The position numbers and the translations under genes were made by a program. Below the pieces are notes generated by a model that saw nothing but the letters and a program-made list of their open reading frames with translations, had not been told where the DNA came from and did no database searches. From Clostridiales bacterium (GTDB taxonomy: Bacteria; Bacillota; Clostridia; Lachnospirales; Lachnospiraceae), in the NCBI GenBank assembly GCA_019423835.1, contig JAHZAR010000007.1, forward strand, positions 1 to 10,633: a DNA stretch of 10,633 nt, in the 5' to 3' direction. Shown one piece after another: positions 1 through 6,897 of the stretch (within the stretch, counting starts at the first letter, position 1; each line of letters opens with the position of its first letter).

Positions 1-64
1 CCATCTCAACGGTTACCATGCATCCCAGAGGGCAGCCAATACAGATCAGTTCTCTCTTTTCCAT
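1..64 (-). CDS. DUF1667 family Cys-rich protein, 5' part only
   Basis: Only the first 21 codons are in the window; the gene runs off the left edge. The peptide begins MEKRELICIGCPLGCMVTVE, with Cys8, Cys11 and Cys15 in the C-x2-C-P-x-G-C arrangement typical of DUF1667 proteins. These are small proteins regularly found next to GlpA-like and GlpB-like flavoproteins in Clostridia. The cysteines suggest metal or Fe-S binding, but no function is proven from this fragment. The start at 62-64 is supported by a GAGGAGG ribosome binding site (74-80) inside the end of the upstream gene, and only 4 bases separate it from that gene's stop codon. Translational coupling in a three-gene unit is likely. The family call rests on the motif plus context. 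Confidence 0.8.
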   Translation of the reverse strand, partial: MEKRELICIGCPLGCMVTVEM

Positions 65-68
65 CGTC

Positions 69-1334
69 CTACGCCTCCTCTATTTTCAGTGTTATCGTCT
101 TTAAATCCGGGCAGCCCAGAAGCTGCTCTTTTTTAAAGGTTACATTCTCCATCTCTCCCGGCGCCACCACCGGACGTTTTCTGTGAATGACCCGCTCGTC
201 GCCAAAGTACACGCTTACAAAGCAGTTCTTGTAGACATTGCCCACGCGGAAGCGCACAGTCAGAGAATCTGCCCTCCGCTCCGGATCGGTGTTCTTTGGA
301 ACGGTGTAGCGCACGCCTTCTGTGGGAATGAGGCGGATCTCTCTCTTGCTTCCCTCCGGAAGCACTCCCTTCACATACTTGGCCGCATTTTCGCCTGCCA
401 CAGCCGCCTCCTCAGACACATAGTCCACCAGATCGTGAACATGAAGTACATTTCCGCAGGCGAACACGCCTTCAATGTTTGTCTCAAGGCTCTCGTTGAC
501 GGCCGGGCCCGAGGTGACCGGCTCAATGTCCACGCCCATTCCGCGGCTTAATTCATTTTCCGGGATCAGCCCCACAGACAGGAGCAGGGTATCGCAGTCA
601 TAGTCCTCCTCTGTTCCGGGAATCGGTTTTCCCCTACCGTCCACCTGGGCCAGGGTGATGCCCGTAAGCCTCTCCTTTCCGCGGATCTCCACAACCGTAT
701 GGCTCAGCTTCAGCGGAATGCCATAGTCGTCCAGGCACTGGACAATGTTTCTCTTAAGTCCGCCGGAGTAGGGCATCAGCTCTGCCACCACCTTTACCTT
801 GGCGCCCTCAAGGGTCATCCTCCTGGCCATGATCAGTCCGATATCTCCGGATCCAAGGATGACAACCTCACGGCCCGGCATGAAGCCCTCCATATTTACA
901 AGGCGCTGAGCCGTTCCCGCCGAGTAAATTCCAGCCGGGCGGTAGCCGGGGATATTCAGCGCTCCCCTGGCTCTCTCACGGCAGCCCATAGCCAGGATCA
1001 CCGCCTTTGCCTGAATCTCAAACAGTCCCTCTTCCCGGTTCATGGCTGTGACAACCTTCTCGTGGGAGATATCGATAACCATTGTGTTCAGACAGTATTC
1101 AATCTGAAGCTCCTCCACCTGGTCGATAAACCGGCGGGCATACTCCGGCCCTGTCAGCTCCTCCTTGAAGGTGTGAAGCCCGAATCCATTGTGAATGCAC
1201 TGGTTCAGGATTCCTCCCAGCTCCTTATCCCTTTCCAGAATCAGGATGCTGTCAATCCCGTTTCTCTTTGCGGCAGCGGCCGCAGCCAGCCCGGCAGGGC
1301 CTCCTCCTATAATGACAATATCATATGATTTCAT
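69..1334 (-). CDS. NAD(P)/FAD-dependent oxidoreductase, GlpB-position partner of the GlpA-like protein
   Basis: A 421-residue flavoprotein of the Pyr_redox_2 type. The FAD-binding Rossmann motif GGGPAG is at residues 10-15 and a second dinucleotide motif GSGDIG, probably for NAD(P)H, is at 161-166. A C-terminal FAD segment, GVFACGN near 289-295, is followed by the usual helix. No C-x2-C redox disulfide is visible. Residues from about 330 to the end look beta-rich and lie outside the core fold. It occupies the place of GlpB in the enteric GlpABC dehydrogenase but belongs to a different two-nucleotide fold, so I give no symbol. Its start follows a near-perfect AAGGAGG site (1343-1349) that overlaps the stop codon of the GlpA-like gene, indicating coupling. 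I infer that it passes electrons from the GlpA-like subunit to NAD(P) or another acceptor. Confidence 0.88.
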   Translation of the reverse strand: MKSYDIVIIGGGPAGLAAAAAAKRNGIDSILILERDKELGGILNQCIHNGFGLHTFKEELTGPEYARRFIDQVEELQIEYCLNTMVIDISHEKVVTAMNREEGLFEIQAKAVILAMGCRERARGALNIPGYRPAGIYSAGTAQRLVNMEGFMPGREVVILGSGDIGLIMARRMTLEGAKVKVVAELMPYSGGLKRNIVQCLDDYGIPLKLSHTVVEIRGKERLTGITLAQVDGRGKPIPGTEEDYDCDTLLLSVGLIPENELSRGMGVDIEPVTSGPAVNESLETNIEGVFACGNVLHVHDLVDYVSEEAAVAGENAAKYVKGVLPEGSKREIRLIPTEGVRYTVPKNTDPERRADSLTVRFRVGNVYKNCFVSVYFGDERVIHRKRPVVAPGEMENVTFKKEQLLGCPDLKTITLKIEEA

Positions 1335-1347
1335 GGCGTCCCCCTCC

Positions 1348-2787
1348 TTACAGTCTGTCCTTATTGGTTCCCACTACAATCCTGGAATCGCCGCCTGACT
1401 TCGTAACCTCGTACATGCTGATCTTAAGCTCTCTTGCCAGGATGTCCATGGTTCTCGGTGAACAGAAGCCTGCCTGGCAGCGGCCCATTCCCGCCCTGGT
1501 GCGGCGCTTCACTCCGTCTAAGGACCTGGCTCCCAGCGGTCTGTGGATGGCGTCAAGAATCTCTCCCTCTGAGATCGTCTCACAGCGGCAGATAATATTT
1601 CCGTAGGCAGGCTGCTCCTTGATCAGTCTGCTTCTCTCCTCCTTGGACAGAGATTTGGGATCCAGGATTCCCTTTCTGGTGGCAATGAAATTGTCCTTTT
1701 CCTTCAGTCCGGCCTTTTCCCTCAGAATGTCAGCTACCATCTTTCCGATGGCCGGGCTGCTGGAAAGTCCCGGCGATTCAATTCCTGCACAGTCGATGAA
1801 GCCTCTGCAGTCGGGAAGCTCCCTGATGATAAATTCATGGTGATCCTCATGGGCACGCAGTCCCGCAAAGGATGTGATAACCTGGCGCATGGGAATGTTG
1901 TTCACACTGTTCTGCGCCTTCTCAATTACCTCGTCGAGTCCCTCTCTGGTCGTGTTTGTCCCTTCCTTGTCGTCAATATCGATGGCAGTGGGGCCGAGAA
2001 GCAGGTTGCCGTGAATCGTCGGCGTGACGAGGATTCCCTTTCCGAACTTTCCGGGGAGGGTAAATACAGTCTTATCCACCAGATTGCCCGCTGTGCGGTC
2101 CAGCAGACAGTAATCGCCGCGCCTTGGCGTGATATGGATCTTCTCCTCACTCACCATGTTGTGGAATTTATCTGCGTACACGCCTGCCGCATTTACCACA
2201 AATCTGGACTTTAACACGCCGTTGTTCGTCTGAAGCTCAAAGGTTCCGTCCTCCGTCTTCTTAATATCCTGAACCTCTGTGTTGAATTTGAATTCCACAC
2301 CGTTCATATTGGCATTTTCAGCCAGGGCGATCGTTAATCCGAAGGGACATACAATTCCTCCTGTAGGCGCATAGAGAGCTGCCACCGCGTTGTCCGTGAT
2401 GTTGGGCTCCATCTCCTTTAACTCTTCCCTGTTCAGAATCCGAAGCTCCTTCACTCCATTTTGAATTCCCCGCTCATAGAGGGCCTGAAGGTTCGGCAGC
2501 TCCTCCTCATGGAGACAGAGAACCAGAGAGCCGTTTCTCCTGAAATGAAAGTCCAGATCCTTTGAGAGCTGTTCCATCATCTGATTTCCCTCCACGTTGA
2601 GTTTTGCCATCAGTGAGCCCGTGGCTGCGTCATATCCTGCATGAACAATGGCGCTGTTCGCCTTGGATGTGCCGCAGCAGACATCCTCCTCCTTCTCCAC
2701 GACACAGAAGCTTCCCTGGTACCGTGACAGCTCTCTGGCCGACGCACAGCCGGAAACGCCTGCGCCGATAATAATAACATCATACAT
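1348..2787 (-). CDS. GlpA-like FAD-dependent oxidoreductase with C-terminal BFD-type [2Fe-2S] domain
   Basis: This 479-residue protein probably oxidises sn-glycerol-3-phosphate to dihydroxyacetone phosphate. It opens with an FAD-binding motif (GAGVSG, residues 8-13), continues as a DAO-type flavoprotein domain to about residue 365, and ends in a BFD-like domain. That domain has Cys400 and Cys402 (CRC) and Cys437 and Cys442 (C-x4-C within MGRCQAGFC), the same spacing style as the GlpA C-terminus. E. coli GlpA is longer, about 540 residues. I chose the ATG at 2785-2787 because GAGGAGG lies 8 bases upstream (2796-2802); an extension by 11 codons is open but has no such site. Substrate is inferred from neighbouring glpF and glpK; the N-terminal domain also resembles 2-hydroxyglutarate oxidases. 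The protein lacks membrane segments. Confidence 0.85.
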   Translation of the reverse strand: MYDVIIIGAGVSGCASARELSRYQGSFCVVEKEEDVCCGTSKANSAIVHAGYDAATGSLMAKLNVEGNQMMEQLSKDLDFHFRRNGSLVLCLHEEELPNLQALYERGIQNGVKELRILNREELKEMEPNITDNAVAALYAPTGGIVCPFGLTIALAENANMNGVEFKFNTEVQDIKKTEDGTFELQTNNGVLKSRFVVNAAGVYADKFHNMVSEEKIHITPRRGDYCLLDRTAGNLVDKTVFTLPGKFGKGILVTPTIHGNLLLGPTAIDIDDKEGTNTTREGLDEVIEKAQNSVNNIPMRQVITSFAGLRAHEDHHEFIIRELPDCRGFIDCAGIESPGLSSSPAIGKMVADILREKAGLKEKDNFIATRKGILDPKSLSKEERSRLIKEQPAYGNIICRCETISEGEILDAIHRPLGARSLDGVKRRTRAGMGRCQAGFCSPRTMDILARELKISMYEVTKSGGDSRIVVGTNKDRL

Positions 2788-2804
2788 ATTCCATTCCTCC
2801 TCGC

Positions 2805-2875
2805 TGCAGCCTGGCTGCAAAAAATGTTAGGGTATCGCCGGAAACTGCACCTGAGCCCATTTCCCGTGTTTCCAG
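2805..2875 (-). other. Structured leader just upstream of the GlpA-like gene
   Basis: Two inverted repeats lie between the terminators and the start codon. The palindrome TGCAGCC-A-GGCTGCA (2805-2819) sits directly before the ribosome binding site; its one-base centre suits an operator or a hairpin with an opened loop. Farther up, arms at 2838-2845 and 2868-2875 pair over 8 positions with one wobble. I found no convincing sigma-A promoter between 2820 and 2990, so this stretch is probably read through from upstream. Function is unknown. Confidence 0.35.
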
Positions 2876-2946
2876 TATCGGTTAGGGATGCTGCAGGAGC
2901 TCCTTCTTCCGCCGTTCTTTTTTCTAAGTCTGTAAAAATCAGACAG

Positions 2947-2976
2947 AAAAACGCCAGAATACGGGAAATTCTGCCG
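2947..2976 (-). terminator. Second terminator-like hairpin upstream of the GlpA-like gene
   Basis: Read on the minus strand, arms 2968-2976 and 2952-2960 pair over 9 positions with one G-G mismatch around a 7-base loop and are followed by five T residues (2947-2951). It lies 12 bases past the T-run of the stronger terminator, so it could be a back-up. It is weaker and the mismatch lowers confidence. Confidence 0.4.
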
Positions 2977-2987
2977 GTTTCTCTGAT

Positions 2988-3052
2988 AAAAAAAGCCAGG
3001 CAAAAGAAACCAGCCTGTAAGCTGATGATTCCCTTGCCCGGCTCATCTCTCC
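2988..3052 (-). terminator. Intrinsic terminator or GlpP-controlled attenuator between glpF and the GlpA-like gene
   Basis: On the minus strand AGCCGGGCAAGGG (3031-3043) pairs with CTTTTGCCTGGCT (2994-3006), 13 positions including three G-U pairs, followed by seven T residues (2988-2994, sharing one base with the stem). A smaller stem CAGC/GCTG sits in the loop. GGAGAG (3047-3052) lies just upstream, as at two other hairpins in this window. GATGA (3043-3047) can pair instead with TCATC (3024-3028), which crosses and would compete with the terminator stem. It may simply end the glpKF message, or GlpP may relieve it to allow read-through. Confidence 0.7.
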
Positions 3053-3071
3053 ATGCAATACCTATTCAATT

Positions 3072-3232
3072 AACTGAACGCACTCCGCGCGTTTCGGGAA
3101 ACTCGAACTTTGCTTCGCTTCGTTTGAGTAGCGCACAACTGAACGCACTCCGCGCGTTTCGGGAAACTCGAACTCCGCTTCGCTTCGTTTGAGTAGCGCA
3201 CAACTGAACGCACTCCGCGCGTTCAGTTGTGC
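3072..3232. repeat. 65-bp tandem repeat, 2.3 copies, ending in an inverted copy
   Basis: Copy 1 is 3072-3136 and copy 2 is 3137-3201; they differ at only two adjacent bases (3110-3111 versus 3175-3176). A third copy starts at 3202, matches for 22 bases, then turns into its own inverse. Each unit contains internal pairings: GTTTC-GG-GAAAC, and ACTCGAAC with GTTTGAGT (one wobble). No open reading frame here looks real. The array starts two bases beyond the glpF stop codon. It resembles an intergenic palindromic repeat element of unknown family; I cannot tell from one window whether it recurs in the genome. Confidence 0.9.
3198..3232. repeat. Perfect 14-bp inverted repeat at the glpF end of the array
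   Basis: GCACAACTGAACGC (3198-3211) and GCGTTCAGTTGTGC (3219-3232) are perfect inverse copies around a 7-base loop. On the glpF transcript it begins two bases after the stop codon. It lacks a following T-run, so it is not a standard intrinsic terminator, but could protect the 3' end of a processed glpF message. Confidence 0.85.
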
Positions 3233-3233
3233 T

Positions 3234-3947
3234 TTACCACGGAATAGCTCCGTATAATAATACGGCGATGATGGCGCCAATGATCGGGCCAACTACCGGA
3301 ACGTATGCGTAACCCCAGTTGGAATCGCCTTTGCCCTGAATCGGGAGAACTGCGTGGGCAATTCTCGGGCCGAGATCACGGGCCGGGTTGATGGCATATC
3401 CTGTCAGACCGCCCAGGGACATGCCGACGGATACGATGATTCCGAATACAAGGAACTTATCCAGTCCAACTTCTGCTGCTCCCGGAACATTGCCGAGACC
3501 CTTGATGGCAAATACAAGGACGAATGTGCCCACTGCCTCAGACAGAATGTTGAGCGGCTTGTTGTCAATGGACGGTCCTGTGCAGAACACGCCCAGCTTT
3601 GTGCCTGCGTCCGGAGTAGCGTCAAACTGTCCCTTGAACAGGATGTATACCAGACAGGCGCCCACGAAGGCTCCTGCAAACTGAGCGATGATGTAGCCCG
3701 GAACAAGTGCCCAGTCAAAGCTTCCGTCAATGGCCAGGGCCAGAGTCAGCGCCGGGTTAAAGGAAGCGCCGGAAGCAGCTCCGAAGATAAATGCCGGAAC
3801 CATTACCGCAAGGCCCCAGGCAAAGGTAATCTGGACAGAGCCTCCGCCCTTCATACCGGATTTGTTCAGATTCACATTGGCTACGACGCCGTCGCCCAAA
3901 AGGATCAGCATCATGGTTCCCAAAAATTCAGCTATATATGGCAGCAT
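3234..3947 (-). CDS. glpF: Glycerol uptake facilitator (aquaglyceroporin)
   Basis: A 237-residue MIP-family channel for facilitated diffusion of glycerol across the cytoplasmic membrane. Six hydrophobic segments and the two half-helix NPA boxes are visible: NPA at 64-66 (SGASFNPALTLA) and at 187-189. The second box continues NPARDLGPR; Asp191 after the selectivity-filter Arg190 marks glycerol-conducting members rather than strict water channels. Length fits the shorter clostridial members, slightly below E. coli GlpF (281). The start follows an AGGGGGAA site (3953-3960). It lies 177 bases downstream of glpK on the same strand, with an attenuator-like structure in the gap, and is followed directly by a hairpin and repeat array. 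No truncation or missing key residue was seen. Confidence 0.95.
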   Translation of the reverse strand: MLPYIAEFLGTMMLILLGDGVVANVNLNKSGMKGGGSVQITFAWGLAVMVPAFIFGAASGASFNPALTLALAIDGSFDWALVPGYIIAQFAGAFVGACLVYILFKGQFDATPDAGTKLGVFCTGPSIDNKPLNILSEAVGTFVLVFAIKGLGNVPGAAEVGLDKFLVFGIIVSVGMSLGGLTGYAINPARDLGPRIAHAVLPIQGKGDSNWGYAYVPVVGPIIGAIIAVLLYGAIPW

Positions 3948-3976
3948 AAGATTTCCCCCTTTTCTTCTCCTGTCGC

Positions 3977-4034
3977 GGACGGCGGAGAGCAGGCTCCTGC
4001 CTTTTCAGAAAAACCTGCCGGCTTCCCGCCGTCC
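3977..4034 (-). other. Long-range 9-bp inverted repeat in the glpF 5' leader
   Basis: GGACGGCGG (read on the minus strand from 4034 to 4026) pairs perfectly with CCGCCGTCC (3985 to 3977), enclosing about 40 bases that hold a smaller GCAGG/CCTGC stem. It ends 16 bases before the glpF ribosome binding site. It is not followed by a T-run. It may be a stabilising leader structure; no function can be assigned. Confidence 0.45.
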
Positions 4035-4046
4035 CATGTTCCATCC

Positions 4047-4102
4047 AAAAAATTCACACTGCAGCTGCCCTGCCGGCTTCGTGTGTCTCTCCCGCCTGCA
4101 GT
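4047..4102 (-). terminator. Attenuator-like hairpin between glpK and glpF with an alternative pairing
   Basis: On the minus strand CACAC (4081-4085) pairs with GTGTG (4055-4059), with AGC/GCT inside the loop, followed by AA and six T residues (4047-4052). GGAGAG (4087-4092) precedes it. ACTGCAG (4096-4102) can instead pair with CTGCAGT (4058-4064), 7 perfect pairs that cross and overlap the terminator stem, so the two folds exclude each other. That is the layout of a terminator/antiterminator switch. The terminator stem itself is modest, so this is tentative. Confidence 0.5.
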
Positions 4103-4124
4103 TCCCCCGTGACTTCTGTCGGAA

Positions 4125-5621
4125 TTAATCCTCCTTCGCCCATCCGAAGGAATACTTCACTGCCTTACTCCAGCCTCTGACCTTCTTATCTCTCTCCTCG
4201 GTCTCGATCTGCGGAGCGAATACACGGTCAATGGCCCAGTTTTTAATTACATCCTCTTTGCTTGCCCAGTATCCAACTGCAAGGCCTGCCAGATATGCGG
4301 CGCCCATGGCAGTCGTCTCTACGCATTTCGGACGGTGTACCGGAGCCTGGATAATGTCAGACTGGATCTGCATCAGCAGGTTATTCGCGCTGGCGCCGCC
4401 GTCCACCTTGAGTGCTTCCAGATGGATGCCGGAGTCAGCCTGCATCGCCTGCAGCACGTCGTTTGTCTGATAAGCCAGGGATTCCAGCGTTGCGCGGATG
4501 ATATGATACTTGTTGACACCTCTTGTAATTCCTACAATTGTTCCTCTTGCATACTGGTCCCAGTGAGGAGCGCCGAGTCCTGTGAAGGCCGGAACTACAT
4601 AGCAGCCGTTTGTATCCTTTACCTTCTTTGCCATATACTCGGAATCAGGAGCGGAGTCGATGAGTCTCATCTCATCTCTCAGCCACTGGATCGCTGCGCC
4701 TGCAACGAAGATGGAACCCTCCAGGGCGTAATTTACCTTTCCGTCAAGTCCCCATGCAATGGTAGTTACAAGTCCGTTTTTGGAGAATACCGGCTTTTCC
4801 CCTGTGTTCATCAGCATAAAGCAGCCGGTTCCATATGTATTTTTCGCCTCGCCCGGGTTAAAGCAGGTCTGTCCGAAGAGAGCGGACTGCTGATCGCCTG
4901 CTGCGCCGCCAATCTTAATGGGGCCGCCGAACCAGGACGGATCGGATTCACCGTATACGCAGCTGGATGGCTTGGCCTCAGGAAGCATACATTTCGGAAT
5001 ATTTAACTCTGCCAGGATCTCGTCATCCCACTGCAGTGTGTTGATATTGAACAGCATCGTTCTGGATGCGTTGGAGTAATCTGTCACATGAACGGCACCC
5101 TTGGTCAGCTTCCAGATCAGCCAGGTTTCCACTGTACCGAACAGAAGCTCTCCCTTCTCTGCCCTCTCTCTCACGCCCGGAACATTGTCCAGAATCCATT
5201 TTAACTTGGTTCCAGAGAAGTAGGCATCAATGACAAGGCCTGTCTTTTCTCTGAATTTGTCAGTCAGCCCCTTCTCCTTGAGGGAATCGCAATATTCGGA
5301 GGTACGGCGGCACTGCCATACAATCGCATTGTAAACCGGCTCTCCCGTTTCCTTATCCCAGACTATCGTGGTTTCACGCTGGTTTGTAATACCAATAGCG
5401 GCAATATCCTCTGCGGTCGCACCGATCTGAGCCATAGCCTCTACCGCAACGGAGAGCTGAGAAGACCAGATCTCATTTGCATTGTGCTCCACCCAGCCTG
5501 GTTTCGGGAAATACTGTGTAAATTCCTTCTGCGCCACACTGCACATCTCACCCTTTTCATTAAAAAGGATACACCTGTTGCTGGTTGTTCCTGCATCCAA
5601 TGCCATTACATATTTTGCCAT
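4125..5621 (-). CDS. glpK: Glycerol kinase
   Basis: Phosphorylates glycerol with ATP to sn-glycerol-3-phosphate in the cytoplasm. The 498 residues match the usual family length. Visible FGGY-kinase features are the phosphate-binding DAGTTSNR (9-16), QRET (81-84), YFSGTKLKWILDN (134-146), the catalytic-base region GGAAGDQQSALFGQ with Asp243, KNTYGTGCF (260-268), and the C-terminal KVDGGASANNLLMQ (405-418). The segment before Asp243 reads VYGESDPSWFGGP, so the HFYG histidine that is phosphorylated by HPr in enterococcal and Bacillus-type enzymes is absent. The start is fixed by AAGGAGGGG (5629-5636). It lies downstream of the TetR gene, with a probable operator between, and upstream of glpF. 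Nothing suggests damage. Confidence 0.97.
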   Translation of the reverse strand: MAKYVMALDAGTTSNRCILFNEKGEMCSVAQKEFTQYFPKPGWVEHNANEIWSSQLSVAVEAMAQIGATAEDIAAIGITNQRETTIVWDKETGEPVYNAIVWQCRRTSEYCDSLKEKGLTDKFREKTGLVIDAYFSGTKLKWILDNVPGVRERAEKGELLFGTVETWLIWKLTKGAVHVTDYSNASRTMLFNINTLQWDDEILAELNIPKCMLPEAKPSSCVYGESDPSWFGGPIKIGGAAGDQQSALFGQTCFNPGEAKNTYGTGCFMLMNTGEKPVFSKNGLVTTIAWGLDGKVNYALEGSIFVAGAAIQWLRDEMRLIDSAPDSEYMAKKVKDTNGCYVVPAFTGLGAPHWDQYARGTIVGITRGVNKYHIIRATLESLAYQTNDVLQAMQADSGIHLEALKVDGGASANNLLMQIQSDIIQAPVHRPKCVETTAMGAAYLAGLAVGYWASKEDVIKNWAIDRVFAPQIETEERDKKVRGWSKAVKYSFGWAKED

Positions 5622-5646
5622 AAGAAACCCCTCCTTACATAATATA

Positions 5647-5690
5647 ATTTTATGGTAGCATCTTTATTGTCATATGTCTTTAGACAATAA
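5647..5690 (-). promoter_or_regulatory. Probable operator, with weak promoter, before glpK
   Basis: TTATTGTC (5664-5671) and GACAATAA (5683-5690) form a perfect 8-bp inverted repeat with an 11-bp centre, 27 bp in all, a size suited to a TetR-family dimer or pair of dimers. On the minus strand, ATGACA (5668-5673) and TAAAAT (5647-5652) could be -35 and -10 boxes, but the spacer is only 15 bp, so the promoter is weakly supported. The -35 candidate overlaps the repeat. The TetR gene ends 27 bp away. Confidence 0.55.
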
Positions 5691-5716
5691 TCTCCAATTG
5701 TTAAAACAGAACAACT

Positions 5717-6316
5717 TTAAGCTGTTTTTATCCTGTTTTTAGTGTACTTTTCCCCATTTTTTTCAGACGAAGCGGCGCATTTTGCGCAAATCAGCGAACA
5801 TACCTGCAGAAGCTCCCTGAGATTCTGCGCATTCTGTTCCTTTGGGACCTTTCGGCAGGATACGTAGCGGAAAATATACTGGATCACCGAGGCGGTCAGA
5901 AAATCCACAAGCAGCTCCCTTCCCCCTGAGAGGCTCCTCGTTTCCCTCTCTGTCAGCATAGAGCCCACCAGGCGGCGGATCTGAGCCTCCACCGCGGGTT
6001 TCAGGTGATTTGAAACCCGTTCCCACTCCATCTCCTGAAGCATCTTTCTGTAGAACCATCTGTTTTCCTCTACTAAAGCCATGAGGTGCTCCAGCCAGTG
6101 GGAAAAGCTCTCCTCCTCCCGGTAGGCGATCTGGTCGATCAGCTCATACTGGCAGATCAGCTCGAGTACCTCATAGATATCCTGAAAGTGATAGTAGAAG
6201 CTCTGCCTCGTCATATGGCTTCGCTCCACAATGTCCTGAATTGTAATTTTTTTTAAAGGCTTTTCCGCCATCAGCTCCTTCAGCGCCTGAGCCAGCCTCC
6301 TCTTTGTATCTGACAT
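5717..6316 (-). CDS. TetR/AcrR family regulator, DhaS-like
   Basis: A 199-residue DNA-binding regulator. Residues 5-50 form the TetR helix-turn-helix: ITIQDIVERSHMTRQSFYYH covers the second and recognition helices (about 24-43), followed by F-x-D-I-Y-E-V-L-E-L. The C-terminal part resembles the TetR_C_8 type found in DhaS-like regulators, some of which work in glycerol or dihydroxyacetone metabolism. No ligand can be named. The start at 6314-6316 has GAGGAGG (about 6324-6330) directly upstream, 14 bases after the glpP stop, so the two genes are probably one transcript. A weak stem (AAAACAG/CTGTTTT, 5703-5728) overlaps its stop codon. The 27-bp inverted repeat before glpK is its obvious candidate site. 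Confidence 0.85.
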   Translation of the reverse strand: MSDTKRRLAQALKELMAEKPLKKITIQDIVERSHMTRQSFYYHFQDIYEVLELICQYELIDQIAYREEESFSHWLEHLMALVEENRWFYRKMLQEMEWERVSNHLKPAVEAQIRRLVGSMLTERETRSLSGGRELLVDFLTASVIQYIFRYVSCRKVPKEQNAQNLRELLQVCSLICAKCAASSEKNGEKYTKNRIKTA

Positions 6317-6330
6317 CCAAAAGCCTCCTC

Positions 6331-6897
6331 TCAGATAAACCAGGTGTTCTGATTGGTAGATGAGATGGAAATGGCCCCGGCCTCAATCGCCGCGTAGATG
6401 TCTGCCTTCTCCGCAATCAGCCCTCCTGCAATCACAGGCGCAGATACCATTTTTGTAACCCTTGTTATAATTTTCGGCATGATCCCTGGAAGAATTTCCA
6501 CAAAGTCGGGCAGAGCCGCCTCATACTGCTTCTTAATATTGTCAAATGCCATGGAGTCAATCACGAAAAACCGGAATACGGTTGCCATCCCCAGCTCCCT
6601 GGCCCTTCGGATAAACGGCAGCTTTGTGGAAATAATTCCGTCAGCTCTCGTATTCTGATGCAGGAAATCAACTGCTATCTCCTTTCCTGAAAGGCCCGAT
6701 ATCAGATCCACATGCACCATGGCAATTTTTTCCTTTTCCTTAATCCTCTTTACAATCTCCGGGATCCCGACGATATCCCCGTACAGCACAAACACAATCT
6801 GGATATCTGAGCTGAGGCACTTCTCAAGCCCTGCGTCATCCTTGACAGCCGCGATCACCGGACAGTCTGTCACTGTATCATAAAGTTTCTGTTCCAT
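6331..6897 (-). CDS. glpP: Glycerol-3-phosphate-responsive antiterminator
   Basis: A 188-residue match to the GlpP family (B. subtilis GlpP is about 190 residues), a TIM-barrel RNA-binding protein. In Bacillus it binds the glp leader RNA when glycerol-3-phosphate is present and prevents termination. Visible family features are HVDLISGLSGKE (62-73), ILPGIMP (135-141), VIAGGLI (155-161) and the end GAISISSTNQ (174-183). I chose the ATG at 6895-6897 because AGGAAGGGGG lies just before it and the length then fits the family; an upstream extension of 38 codons has non-family sequence. It heads the glycerol block, sits behind a promoter plus terminator-like hairpin, and is the likely reader of the three GGAGAG hairpins here. 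Confidence 0.93.
   Translation of the reverse strand: MEQKLYDTVTDCPVIAAVKDDAGLEKCLSSDIQIVFVLYGDIVGIPEIVKRIKEKEKIAMVHVDLISGLSGKEIAVDFLHQNTRADGIISTKLPFIRRARELGMATVFRFFVIDSMAFDNIKKQYEAALPDFVEILPGIMPKIITRVTKMVSAPVIAGGLIAEKADIYAAIEAGAISISSTNQNTWFI

Noticed and set aside
699..1328. Plus-strand 209-codon reading frame opposite the GlpB-position flavoprotein
   Set aside because: Shadow of a real gene with intact nucleotide-binding motifs on the other strand.
3072..3232. CRISPR array
   Set aside because: The units are contiguous 65-bp copies with no unique spacers, and there are no cas genes.
3062..3292. Minus-strand reading frame of 76 codons across the repeat array
   Set aside because: It overlaps the end of glpF in another frame and is made of the 65-bp repeat translated; no ribosome binding site or family resemblance.
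3354..4112. Plus-strand 252-codon reading frame opposite glpF
   Set aside because: Antisense to an intact channel gene; its length follows from codon bias of glpF.
4335..5006. Plus-strand 223-codon reading frame inside glpK
   Set aside because: It is antisense to an intact, strongly conserved glpK and has no ribosome binding site or recognisable domain.
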